This document shows, piece after piece, positions 20,444-30,507 of a stretch of 64,000 nucleotides of DNA. The translations under genes and the position numbers were made by a program. This DNA is from Perkinsus olseni (Eukaryota > Perkinsozoa > Perkinsida). The notes beneath the pieces were generated by a model. It was given only the letters and a program-made list of their open reading frames with translations, ran no database searches and was not told where the DNA came from. Position 1 is the stretch's first letter. Each line of letters begins with the position of its first letter. The DNA lies in the NCBI GenBank assembly GCA_013115125.1, contig JABANN010000016.1, positions 62,001 to 126,000 of the forward strand, in the 5' to 3' direction.

Positions 20444-21814
20444 ATGCCCTCGAGCGTAAGCTCGACGAGTACAGTAAAAGTCTTCAAGGAGAATGGTCCC
20501 CTGTTGTTCAAGCTCGGAATCGGCTTCTTCGCCGATGCCTACGATTTGTTCGTAATCGATTTAGTTCTGGCGATGCTGAGTGAGCTCAATCACGAGGACC
20601 CTACAGGTGTTGGTCTCAACTCGGCAACTAAAGGGGCCATCGCGGCGGCCACCTCTGTTGGCGCGGTGGTCGGTATGATTCTTTTCGGAGTACTCGGAGA
20701 CCGTGTTGGGCGCCGTGTGTCTATATTGGTGACTGGTACTCTGGTAGCTCTCGGCTCGATCGCCTCTGCTTGTGCACAAAGATCGTCAACCTTTCCCCTT
20801 GCGGACCAGTTAATTTTATTCCGATTCGTTCTGGGTATTGGAATTGGCGGCGAGTACCCTCTCTCAGCGGCTATGGCGTCGGAGAGGTCCAGCACAGACA
20901 TCAGGGGTCGGGTAACGGCTGGTGTCTTCTCCATGCAAGGGTTGGGACTGCTGACAGCCTCCATCGTCCCTCTCGTACTCGTAGCAGCCAAAGTGCCCTT
21001 GGAAGCGGCCTGGCGAACATCCTTAGCCTTCGCGGTGGTCCCCGTCCCCATTGCCTTATACTTGAGGTTCAGGATGTCTGAGTCCGCGGCTTTCATGAAC
21101 TCACAAAGAAGTCGGAGGGGATCGGCTTGTGACCGAGTGAAGGCATCCCTATCGATAATCTTGAGCTTCCTGATACCGCTTCTTGGTACGTCTCTGTCGT
21201 GGTTCTTCATGGACATAACCTTCTATGGAACGGGCGAGTTCAAGCATGCCGTGTCTTCTGATATCTTCCCCTCTGGGGAGGGGCTAGAGAAGATCACAAA
21301 TGACGGAATCTTTGCGGTTATTGTTGCTGTGATAGCCCTACCCGGTTACATTTGCGCGTGTCTTTTTATAGATAAGTTAGGGCGATGGACGTTACAAGTT
21401 TTGGGTTTCTGCATGATGGTCGTCTTTTATCTGGTCATGGCCGTCTGTATACAGTTCAACGCGAATGCATATCTCAATTTGGTGGTCTTCGGTGTTACTT
21501 TCTTCTGGACTAACTTTGGCCCCAATACTACCACTTTCATCATACCCTCCGAGATTTTCCCAACAGAAGTTAAGACGACTTGCCACGGGTTCTCCGCGGC
21601 CATGGGTAAAGTTGGTGCTATTATTGGGACCTATTCGTTCCCCGTGGTCCAGGATGGGATTGGCTTGAATGGCGTGATGTACGTATGCACGGGGGTAGCG
21701 GCCCTTGGTCTCGCCTCTACACTGGTCTTCCTCCGTCGTGCAGTTGCAGACGGTGCCCCTGATGTCTCAGAGTGCCGCACTGCGTCGAAGCTCAGTACAG
21801 TAGATATTGCGTAA
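20444..21814 (+). CDS. PHO84-type phosphate:H+ symporter, copy 3 (MFS, single exon)
   Basis: 456 residues from ATG 20444 (MPSSVSSTSTVKVFKENGPL), the start that aligns with the paralogues; the frame stays open about 60 codons upstream. Landmarks: FADAYDLFVIDLV, GDRVGRRVSI, GIGIGGEYPLSAAMASER, FSMQGLG, WFFMDITFYGTGEFKH, AMGKVGAIIGT. It probably transports phosphate like the others. The region from TM8 to TM11 (21335-21639) is almost identical to copy 1, while the N-terminal half is as diverged as any other pair, which points to gene conversion. Confidence 0.93.
   Translation: MPSSVSSTSTVKVFKENGPLLFKLGIGFFADAYDLFVIDLVLAMLSELNHEDPTGVGLNSATKGAIAAATSVGAVVGMILFGVLGDRVGRRVSILVTGTLVALGSIASACAQRSSTFPLADQLILFRFVLGIGIGGEYPLSAAMASERSSTDIRGRVTAGVFSMQGLGLLTASIVPLVLVAAKVPLEAAWRTSLAFAVVPVPIALYLRFRMSESAAFMNSQRSRRGSACDRVKASLSIILSFLIPLLGTSLSWFFMDITFYGTGEFKHAVSSDIFPSGEGLEKITNDGIFAVIVAVIALPGYICACLFIDKLGRWTLQVLGFCMMVVFYLVMAVCIQFNANAYLNLVVFGVTFFWTNFGPNTTTFIIPSEIFPTEVKTTCHGFSAAMGKVGAIIGTYSFPVVQDGIGLNGVMYVCTGVAALGLASTLVFLRRAVADGAPDVSECRTASKLSTVDIA
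21335..21639 (+). repeat. conversion tract shared with 16277-16581
   Basis: The partner of the tract in copy 1, equal in length (305 bp) with no gaps. Similarity drops abruptly at both ends. Confidence 0.85.
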
Positions 21815-22274
21815 TTACCTGCCCCTTCAGTCGAAGCACGACTTCGAGCACCGAACTTAGGAGATTTCCCGCCGAAAGGGGCGATGTGAACATCGCACGG
21901 ACACGGCATTCGCACGACGAAGTCGCTGCCCGTTGTGTTCCAGTCCTGTTAGTCCTTACTGTTCAGAGTTTTTCGTCTGCTTTTTTTACGTCCGGTGTCA
22001 GACGCGACTCATTTTCCGTTGATTGATTGGAGTGTCTAGGCGAGTCGATTTCTGGGTCACTCGTAGAGTCTAATAGATTATCATTCTGTTTGGAGTGCCC
22101 TCAGTCTCGGGCACAGGTGTCGGTGTTGCGCTGTCACAGTTGGGATAGAGTAAGGTATGCCGTATGCGGTGCATAGATGAAACCTGCGGTGTTGAGCTTC
22201 TTGAGTGCGTAAATTGTCCCACGGCGGCAGTTTGTTCGCAAATGCAGACACCCTTGCTCCGTAGTTACCCTCGG
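21815..22274. other. intergenic between transporter copies 3 and 4
   Basis: About 460 bases. The frame of copy 4 is open upstream to 22164, with ATGs at 22164 and 22242, so the true start could lie inside this stretch. Nothing else was recognised. Confidence 0.4.
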
Positions 22275-23645
22275 ATGGCCGATCTTAGTGAGACCGATGT
22301 CTTCAAGGAAAGAGCCGGACTGATAATGAAACTGGGCTCGGGCTTCTTCGCTGATGCGTACGACCTCTTCATCATAGACATCGTTCTGGCTATACTTGAC
22401 CAGCTGCCCGCCTCCCAAGGCCTCGGTCTGACGAGTGGCTCTCGCGGTTTGATCGCCTGCTCAACGTCACTTGGTGCTGTCATCGGAATGGTCTTCTTCG
22501 GCGTTCTTGGTGACCGTGTGGGTCGCCGCGCCGGCATACTGTGCACTGGCACCCTGGTCTTCCTAGGGTCGATGGCATCTAGCTTAGTCATGAGAACACG
22601 AAGTTTTCCTCTCGCCTACCAGCTGTGTCTGACCCGCTTCGTTCTGGGTTTTGGCATTGGTGGAGAGTACCCTCTCTCGGCCGCTATGGCTGCAGAAAAA
22701 TCCCAATCGGAGGTGCGTGGACGAATGGTGGCTGCCGTGTTTTCTATGCAAGGTGTCGGTATGATTGCAGCGGCACTGGTACCACTCGTCGTGCTCTCCG
22801 CCGGTCTCTCGCTCGAGCTCGCTTGGCGTCTCCTATTGTGTTTTGCGGTGGTTCCCAGCGGCTTGTCCCTTTACTGGCGATTCGGACTCGAGGAAACCAG
22901 CGCGTTTGACCAGCTCCAGTACAGTAGAAGCAGAGAGAGCGACGTTTGGAGCACGCTGAGGTCGACGATTCGCGAGCACTGGACGCCGTTGCTTGGAGCT
23001 GCTCTGTCGTGGTTACTCATGGACGTTACCTTCTACGGCACAGCTGAGTTCAAACACGAAGTTGCGGACAGTCTATTCGCGCAGAAGGCAGGTGTTGCTC
23101 AAGTTGAAAGAGACTCTTGGTTCGCGCTGGTGGTGTCGGTCATAGCTTTGCCCGGCTACGTCTGTGCCTGCCTCTTCATAGACACGGTTGGCCGCTACCG
23201 CCTGCAAGCCGTCGGATTTGCCATGATGACACTGTTTTACTTGATTATGGCCGCGTCCACGCGCCTCGGCGCTGCTCTGTGGGTCAACTTACTTATTTTC
23301 AGTGCAACGTTCTTCTGGACCAACTTCGGACCGAACGTTACAACCTACATCATTCCATCCGAGATTTTTCCCGTGGCGTCCCGCACGACTTGTCACGGCA
23401 TATGTGCAGCGTCTGGCAAGATCGGCGCCATTGTCGGTGCGTATTTCTTCCCGGTCGTCCAGAGCTGGTCAGGTCTTCCGTTCGTGATGGTCGTGTGTGC
23501 CGGAATCGCCGCACTTGGCTTGCTTTGCACAGTCAAGCTTCTACCGGTATGCCACATCGCGATGGACACTCTGTCAACCGCTCCGGCGTCGGGCCTCGAG
23601 ATGGCCCCTCTTTCAACGGTTCGAGAATGGCCTGGCGGGAAGTAA
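22275..23645 (+). CDS. PHO84-type phosphate:H+ symporter, copy 4 (MFS, single exon, most divergent)
   Basis: 456 residues from ATG 22275 (MADLSETDVFKERAGLIMKL). Landmarks: FADAYDLFIIDIV, GDRVGRRAGI, GFGIGGEYPLSAAMAAEK, FSMQGVG, WLLMDVTFYGTAEFKHE, ASGKIGAIVGA. The phosphate-site W, D, Y, Q and K are kept. It differs from the others at several usually fixed places: TAEFKHE for TGEFKHA, GPNVTTYIIP for GPNTTTFIIP, and CAASGKIG for SAAMGKVG. It has a shorter acidic linker. It may have diverged in affinity or location. No intron. Confidence 0.92.
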   Translation: MADLSETDVFKERAGLIMKLGSGFFADAYDLFIIDIVLAILDQLPASQGLGLTSGSRGLIACSTSLGAVIGMVFFGVLGDRVGRRAGILCTGTLVFLGSMASSLVMRTRSFPLAYQLCLTRFVLGFGIGGEYPLSAAMAAEKSQSEVRGRMVAAVFSMQGVGMIAAALVPLVVLSAGLSLELAWRLLLCFAVVPSGLSLYWRFGLEETSAFDQLQYSRSRESDVWSTLRSTIREHWTPLLGAALSWLLMDVTFYGTAEFKHEVADSLFAQKAGVAQVERDSWFALVVSVIALPGYVCACLFIDTVGRYRLQAVGFAMMTLFYLIMAASTRLGAALWVNLLIFSATFFWTNFGPNVTTYIIPSEIFPVASRTTCHGICAASGKIGAIVGAYFFPVVQSWSGLPFVMVVCAGIAALGLLCTVKLLPVCHIAMDTLSTAPASGLEMAPLSTVREWPGGK

Positions 23646-25077
23646 GTTCGGACTGGGGCTGCCTCGGATCGGCTCATTGAGCAGCACGTGGCTCCCGTCC
23701 ATCGGAGTCGCTGGGCTGAGCCTGTCAATATCTGTCTTGCCGTGAAAGTGTGCTCTATTGTATGCCCCACACTCAGGAGTCTCATTGCCCTCCGCTGGGC
23801 TCTAAGAAAGAGTGCGCGACTGGAAGCTATTGTAAGTGCCCCCTTCAGATACACCCGCCTGCCGTCCGTCGGTACTGCCCATGAGGACGCGGAGTTCGAC
23901 CCAGAAGGCCTGTGATTTGAAATTGTGATCATTGTAGCGATATGTTTCTAATCTTTGCAGCGAGCATGGCCTTCCAGTCATCACGAGGGTCGAAATTCCC
24001 CGACGCATGCAAAGCGAATGGCTCAAGCCGAAGACCCGAGAGGTCATCGTTCAAGGACTTTAACCAAAGAACACAGGAGGCTCACAGAAACTGGTTTCTT
24101 GCATGCACCGCCGTGGCACAGCTCATCGTCCGTGCCTCATCCATTTTCGGTATTTTCGAACGATCGAAATGACTGAGAGGTAGGCGAGAGGTTACAATAG
24201 TAACCACGTTGAAACTCACGTGGTCCCGAACCATGGGCAGCTCGTGTTGGCCATCTAGAGCCTGGCGACCTGTGCTTACACCACACATCCAGAGACCTTT
24301 CCTGTGTTACTGGCGCGGTAACTGAAATGACGCTATAGGATGAAGGGCGATCTTCCTAGCTATCTGAAGGAGCGCCAGCAACAGAAAATATGTGACAATA
24401 ACGTTCCAGTGACCTCCGGTTCTCTCTCACGACTAAGCAATGGTGGAAAGTTCGAGCTGAAGATAGGCTATTATGCAAAATCGGAAGACATGGGAAAATG
24501 AACCGCAGCAATCGAACAGTAATAAGTCGGCTAGTTCGAAGCCAACCCCATAGCACTCATATGATAGCGGCTCTCCCGACTTACCGCGAGCTGTAAGGCC
24601 CATCCGCGAGCAGAAGCAGGAACGAGTCGCCCCGTTTACGACGTTCAAACGCATTTTTGAAGGAAGACTGTCGCCGACGGCTCGTTGTTGTTGAATGGTC
24701 GCCCAGATCGTCACGCGCCACAAAATTAGTCCACCGCGCGCGCCCTGACCCTTGACAGCGTCGTGTTGGTCCACAGAGCGGTGTCGGTCTAGCTTCTTCT
24801 TGTACGGCCCATACGCGGACTTCGAATAGGTTGTTGCTACTTCGGATAAGGACTGGTGATCTCACGCTTCTCTGCTCGAACTCTCAACGGACGCGTTTCA
24901 GGGAGGCCTTTGACCAGCAGCAAGCGTGCCTGGCAGTCGACACGGTTAAAGAGTTGGGCTAGGACTCGGCAGGAGTGGGATTTTGGATTTAGAGCTAGGG
25001 AAGGGTGAAGCGGCTAGAGATCTCTGTGGCATGCTGTTAATAGAAGCGTTATTTGTGCTTGTGCTGTAAAAACATTA
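23646..25077. other. intergenic between transporter copies 4 and 5; possible minus-strand gene
   Basis: About 1.4 kb. The only supported signal is the minus-strand exon at 24595-24865 listed separately. The rest shows nothing recognisable. Confidence 0.4.
24595..24865 (-). CDS. hypothetical first exon, minus strand
   Basis: An ATG at 24865 opens a frame of about 90 codons (MRSPVLIRSSNNLFEVRVWA). It ends at a strong donor (TCGCG|GTAAGT). The end of the exon is basic then hydrophobic (KNAFERRKRGDSFLLLLADG). Possible further exons continue down to about 24130, in phase, ending LISIVRKYRKWMRHGR. No family was recognised. It is placed antisense between two plus-strand transporters, which lowers confidence. 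Confidence 0.3.
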
Positions 25078-26691
25078 ATGCCCAGCGACGATGGTTCCTC
25101 TTCAAAATCAGTGGTTAATGCCGTACCACAGGAGGCTGGCTCCCCTCCTGCCAAGGAGGAGCTGACCACAATACAGGTGTATACGAAAAACTTTCCTCTC
25201 ATTTGCAAACTGGGTGCTGGATTCTTCGCTGATGCCTACGATATGTTCGTTATAGATATCGTCCTGGCCATTCTCAGCGAAATGCAAGAAGCAGATCCTA
25301 CTGGATTGGGTATGGACGCCAGCACGAAGGGTCTGGTGGCATCTGCAACGTCCATTGGTGCCGTTGCGGGTATGCTTTTTTTCGGTGTTGTCGGCGATCA
25401 AGTTGGTCGTAGAATTGGCATCTTATGTACTGGTGCGTTCGTGGCACTAGGTGCAGTTTGCTCAGCGTGCATACAACGGTCTACGACCTTCTCACTTGCT
25501 CATCAACTCTTCGTATGTCGTTTAGTGCTTGGATTTGGAATCGGTGGTGAGTACCCTCTATCTGCTGCTATGGCATCGGAGCGCTCTGATAACGCAACGC
25601 GTGGGCGCATCACGACTGGTGTTTTCTCGATGCAAGGACTCGGGATGATATTTGCCGCCGTTTTGCCTCTGATACTGCTCTACTCTGGCTGTCCTATGGA
25701 AATCTGTTGGCGTGTTCTTGTCTGCTTCACCGTCGTGCCCAGTCTCACAGCGCTGTACTTGAGGCTGGGCATGAAGGAGTCTGATACTTTCAAGGAGCAA
25801 CAAGCGCGCAAGAAGCAGAATAGGGCGAGTTTCTCTACTCAAATCAAGGGTTTCCTGAGGACCTTACAGGTGTATATAAAACCCCTCATCGGCACTACGA
25901 TGGCATGGTTGTGTATGGATGTCACTTTTTATGGTACCGGTGAGTTCAAACATTCAGTTTCGGCTGAACTTTTTCCCAACGGCAGTGGGGTTCAAGCCGT
26001 AATCCAGGACGCTTGGTTCGCCTTGGTTGTCTCTTTACTAGCCTTACCTGGTTACATCTGTGCCTGTTGGTTCATTGATATCCTCGGGCGGTGGAAAATA
26101 CAAGTCCTGGGTTTCGCTATGATGTGCATCTTCTACGTTGTTATGGCCATATGTACGCAATTCAACGCGAATAAGTACCTCAATTTGATCATTTTCGGCA
26201 TCACTTTCTTTTGGACTAATTTTGGTCCCAATACTACGTCTTATGTTATTCCCTCTGAGATATACCCTACCAGTGTAAAGACCACATGCCATGGTATGTC
26301 TGCAGCTTCTGGAAAGATTGGTGCGATTATAGGATCTTTCATATTTCCCACATTGCAGACTTCTATAGGCCTCGCTGGTGTTATGTATGTTTGCACCGGT
26401 GTGGCCGCGTTGGGTCTGGTCATTACTCTGATATTCCTGCCTAAGAAGCTGGTTGAAGCCGCTGCTAAGGGCATCTTCCTCATTACCCCTCCTACGTCAA
26501 GTCAGGATGAGCAACAAGGAGAGGAAGGCGATTCGAAGGTGATTTCTTCCTCATCGTCCGCCTCCACGGTATCTGTGGATGGGAGTTCGACGGCCTTCCA
26601 TGATATCGAAGAAGGCCGTGTGTCTAGCGAGTCTACTTCTGGTTTTGAGGGAAGTGCGGTACAGATTCGGCCAGCAGAGGGTGAGCAATAA
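25078..26691 (+). CDS. PHO84-type phosphate:H+ symporter, copy 5 (MFS, single exon, long C-tail)
   Basis: 537 residues from ATG 25078 (MPSDDGSSSKSVVNAVPQEA). Landmarks: FADAYDMFVIDIV, GDQVGRRIGI, GFGIGGEYPLSAAMASER, FSMQGLG, WLCMDVTFYGTGEFKH, ASGKIGAIIGS. It differs from the other copies in a C-terminal tail of about 70 residues that is rich in Ser and Glu (SSSSASTVSVDGSS) and likely cytoplasmic, a possible site of phosphorylation control. It has no intron. Its 3' flank is duplicated at 19.5 kb. Confidence 0.93.
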   Translation: MPSDDGSSSKSVVNAVPQEAGSPPAKEELTTIQVYTKNFPLICKLGAGFFADAYDMFVIDIVLAILSEMQEADPTGLGMDASTKGLVASATSIGAVAGMLFFGVVGDQVGRRIGILCTGAFVALGAVCSACIQRSTTFSLAHQLFVCRLVLGFGIGGEYPLSAAMASERSDNATRGRITTGVFSMQGLGMIFAAVLPLILLYSGCPMEICWRVLVCFTVVPSLTALYLRLGMKESDTFKEQQARKKQNRASFSTQIKGFLRTLQVYIKPLIGTTMAWLCMDVTFYGTGEFKHSVSAELFPNGSGVQAVIQDAWFALVVSLLALPGYICACWFIDILGRWKIQVLGFAMMCIFYVVMAICTQFNANKYLNLIIFGITFFWTNFGPNTTSYVIPSEIYPTSVKTTCHGMSAASGKIGAIIGSFIFPTLQTSIGLAGVMYVCTGVAALGLVITLIFLPKKLVEAAAKGIFLITPPTSSQDEQQGEEGDSKVISSSSSASTVSVDGSSTAFHDIEEGRVSSESTSGFEGSAVQIRPAEGEQ

Positions 26692-27336
26692 TGTCGTAGG
26701 AGTGTCGCTCTCCGTCGAAATGTTTATTACCGGTGTTATCGGCATATACCTCCCAAGACTGAGCGATGCCCTGCACGTCAGGATCGCCTGTCTGGAAGTC
26801 TTCTATTGTTCTGACTTATACTATAAGTTCTGCCAAGTTATGAGGGTGTAGTCTAGTCTTATCACCCGTGGTTGTTTCTTCCGTGTCGATCTTACTAGAA
26901 TGGTTTCGTGCTCATTAGTGTATTCTGTTGCTAAATACCGTCGTTGTGGTGGACAGTGGTTGTTGCCGGTGGGGCGTTTAGTAGACTTCGCCATTGTGAG
27001 CTGCTCTCGGGACTCTGTCTGGGGGTTTCACAAATTCCCTCGGGTAGATGCGGAAATATTACCAACAGCTTCTTTGACACCTAGTAAGATGTGTAAGTGA
27101 AGCTCTTAGGACGGTGATAGTCTACCAATTATCAACCGTGCCCGACTTCGGATTGATTAGGAGCCACGCTGATGCCCGTATCTTCCTCGTGCGCAGATAT
27201 CCTACAGTTTCGGATACTTCCAGTATCTTGGTGTTTTCAGAATCGCCAACCGCTGCTTGCTTTACACACAACTCTCATCAAGGTGAACATGATTTGCAGG
27301 GCTCTGTTTTGTTTCTCCGCAAGCTGTGCCTACACT
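26692..27336. other. 3' flank of copy 5 and 5' region of the kinase
   Basis: 26694-26890 is the partner of the duplicated flank at 19491-19685. The rest (26.9-27.3 kb) shows no gene. Open frames at 27114-27416 overlap the kinase first exon in another frame. Confidence 0.45.
26694..26890 (+). repeat. duplicated 3' flank of transporter copy 5
   Basis: Begins two bases after the copy 5 stop codon region and aligns over about 195 bases with 19491-19685. See that entry. Confidence 0.8.
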
Positions 27337-29067
27337 ATGGCAGGATGCCCGCCCCTAACCGCCAGGGCAGCTCCCTCGACGCTTCGGTCGTCGAAGTCTG
27401 TTTTCGACTTGGATAAGATTATGCAGTGTGGGATATTGAGTCCGCTCACTTCAACGAGTAACAGCGGCCACGCTAGACTTGTAGGTGATCCGCTCCCCGT
27501 GTGATTCATCCATAGAGATCCTCTCATTTCTTTTTTCATTCAGGGGCTGCCGTCTGTCACCAACAGCACCGAGCGGTCCGAGAACAGTTCCGAGGTAGTG
27601 TTTCCCAGTCGAACAGGTGCGGGTACATGCTTTATTAGAGTACTGCGATTGCACCGACAAGGCTGGTTGTCGGAGATTCTGTTGAGATTGCAGGCGTTAT
27701 GTACGTTATAGAAAAGGCCGTCGGGTCGGGCTCCTTCGGGACGGTGTGGGAAGCGCGAAGTGGAGATGTACGAGTTGCGATAAAGGCCACTGACAAGTCC
27801 GGGGCGAGGGAAGCCGAAGCCATGCAAGCGTGGAAGAACTGTGCGGCAGACGCTCGACTTAGCCGACTTATTGCGTTCGACAGGCGAAGGTGCTTGTTAG
27901 TACTGGAGCTTGTAGCGGACTCCGTGGGTCTGGACGGCTGGGTGCAGAGCGATGATGTTGATCAGGAGATGGATACCGTAGGGGCTGTTGCTGTTTGCAG
28001 GAGGCTTTTGTCGCAGATGGCTGAAGCGTTGGAGCTTACCTCGAAGTTTGTTGTACATAGAGATGTTTGTTCCCATAATATACTAGTTAACGTGAAGACT
28101 GGTGACTTCACATTGATTGACTTCGGCCTCTGTGCCCAGCGACGGACGTTCAACACGCGTCAAGGGTTGGCGGGGGACTGCCGGTATTGGCCAGTGTGTG
28201 AGTGGCTGCTGTTCCTACGGGGGCACCGGTATGTCGAGAATTGCCCGGCGATGCTACATGATTACATTCATAGGCTAGATCATCACGCCCTGGCCCTTAC
28301 TGTTATTGAGGTCCTCTCGAAGTTGTACAGACGCATTGGGCGTGGTCCGATGCTGGAGTGCCGCAGCAGCGAGGATGAATTGTGGCGGTCTGCGGATTTA
28401 TCGACCGCCCTGTTCAGTGTGAGCGAAGGTTCTTGCGGGGATAGCAGTTCGATGGTCAGCGCGAGGTCTTCGAGAGACGGTGAGGTGCCGGAGGAAGTTA
28501 TCGGATTGGACTCTCCCGGTCGTTCGGATGCTGGGTGGGAAAGCGGGAGCTGTGCGGTAGAGAAAGTAGTGGTGGCATTCGAGAAGTACTGGGAAGAAGC
28601 AACGCCGTTTTGGAAGGATCTGCTGGGGACGTTTAAGGAGGAGGGCAACTGGGGAGCTTTACAGCGGAGGCTTGATGCTCAGCGGGTAGTAGGGTTGCGA
28701 ACCATGGATGGATTTTTTCTGGAATTGTCTTCCATGTCGTTGCACGGTTGGAACATCGGCAATGTGCCCCTATGTTAATAACGTTGCTTATCCTTCTTCA
28801 GAATCGGTCTCCTCGTCATTCGCGATCGCGTTATTGCACAACGCTACTCGCCTTCGGATTGACCATCGCCTGCTTTTTTCTTGGCAGGCTCCTACTCGAA
28901 TACACGAGGCCTTAGTGGCGTTGAAGCAGAGTATACTGGATGGGGTGGCCTCTCCCGGTGCTTCGCCAGAGGTACTGGAATATACCCGGGTTGTTCCTCT
29001 CGGCGATACGGTGCGTATCATGCGGATGGATATCTGTTGTTGGGTGATTGCGATAGTCGACTGGTGA
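27337..29067 (+). CDS. divergent eukaryotic protein kinase, 4 exons
   Basis: Exons 27337-27498, 27544-27594, 27639-28746 and 28802-29067 join in phase. The kinase domain starts EIAGVMYVIEKAVGSGSFGT, giving a normal Gly-rich loop. It continues with the VAIK lysine, the catalytic loop HRDVCSHNILV (Asp and Asn present) and the metal-binding IDFG. No clear APE motif follows the DFG; the activation segment is short (AQRRTFNTRQGLAGDCRYWP). A Ser-rich acidic insert comes next, then a C-terminal lobe of unknown fold (RIHEALVALKQSILDGVASP). The N-terminus before the domain is low-complexity. It reads as an active but unusual kinase, distantly like casein-kinase-1 types, of unknown substrate. Without the last splice the frame ends at 28778. 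Confidence 0.85.
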
Positions 29068-29890
29068 TTCGTATCACGAACCGCGCGGAAATATGAGGAG
29101 CGTGCATTTTTCTTAGGCAACTTCGAATAATCTTCGTTTCTCGTCAACTAAAACGAGTTAAGAGCTGAAATTTCAACAGGGTACGGATATTATGATTAGA
29201 CAGGACTAAACATCAGAGGTTTACTCGAAACGGTTACTGACTTATCTGGGCGAGTGAAAAAATGGCCCTCTCGAAAATCATGCTGCGCGAAAATTATTGG
29301 AAGGATGTGGGCTCCTTACTGTCTAGGAAGAGCTGTCGTTTTCGACTCCCATTGATTTATTGGTAGGCGCGTAGCACTTCACACGCGTTGATAGCAGGTT
29401 CGTTCTCTGCTAACGGCACTCTCGGGTCTGCTGATTTGCGCCTCTCCACCTCCGACTCGCCAAGTCTCTTTCCGAGAAGCCATTCGAATCTTCGAGGGTG
29501 CCACTCCTCTGTCGGCGACGATAGCGCCGGCGAGCGTCGCTCCGCTTGCATTACCCCTCCCTCTTCCGAGTAGCATACCGAGCCATATGCGGCTCTGGAC
29601 AGTGGACAACCCGGTATCTTTGACACGCAACTTGACTCCGGTAAAGATGCTGCAAGGCCATCATCATATCACAAGCCCCTTAGCTGCGACTGCCATGTTC
29701 GGGCGAAAGGGGTTTCTGGGGACAGCTGTCCCGAAACGGTTGACTTTCAATGGGTCTTCGTAGCTATCCTCGTTTGATATCCCGATTCACGAAAGGAGAT
29801 TCTGCATGTTGCCTAGTACTGTATACGTTACACTATGGTAATAGTTCTCGTTGATTGCTCATGGAATGGCATGATTTCCATTATGCTTTG
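29068..29890. other. no gene recognised
   Basis: About 820 bases between the kinase and a convergent minus-strand gene. Overlapping frames at 29357-29630 have no motif. Confidence 0.4.
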
Positions 29891-30386
29891 TCAGTGGCTG
29901 CGTTCAATTCGGTGGGCTGCTGCTCGGGCTTCGGCTATTGACTGAATGTTCTGGCGAATGGCCGTGATGGAGCGCTCCTCGTTCAGTCTGTTAAGGTCGC
30001 GCCCTATTGCAGACGTCCCTATTGTAACATGCCCAGCTCGGTACTGCGGGCTGCGTCCATTCGGTACGATGTCGTGAGAGCACTGCGGAGAGGGAAGAAG
30101 AGGCGTAGGACCGCCCAGCAATCTGATGAAGTCGGACTGTCCGTTTCGAACGGACGAGAGGTACTCGAAGGATATTGGGCATGGCGTTTTAGCGTAGTAG
30201 CTGCTCTCCCAGTGAGTTGTGAGTATGTTACTCAACATGGTTCTCGACTGGCATGTTGTCACAGGGGTTTGTTTACCACATTATACTACCATGTTACTCA
30301 AATGATGTTAGCCGTGGAAATTTCTTACCTCCACCAAAATATGGTATATTGCTACCGCAAGGAGACTTGCTCTCCCCCAGAAGCAT
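29891..30386 (-). CDS. hypothetical protein with helical C-terminus, 2+ exons
   Basis: It probably starts at ATG 30386 (MLLGESKSPCGSNIPYFGGG), with a donor GGAG|GTAAGA. The main exon (about 30180-29891) ends with a charged helix: DLNRLNEERSITAIRQNIQS then AEARAAAHRIERSH and stop. I could not find an acceptor whose phase fits the donor, so the model is incomplete. It is divergent from the NF-YB gene, with about 120 bases between the starts. Function unknown. Confidence 0.5.
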
Positions 30387-30507
30387 GTTGATGGCGCCGA
30401 GCGTGGATCGACAAGAGCGGAGCGGCAGCGGGGCTTTTTGGCTGGACCTGGAGATACCGAGAGCCCATCCTCCTCGTCGTGCAGCACAGCACAGCCTGAG
30501 CAGCACG

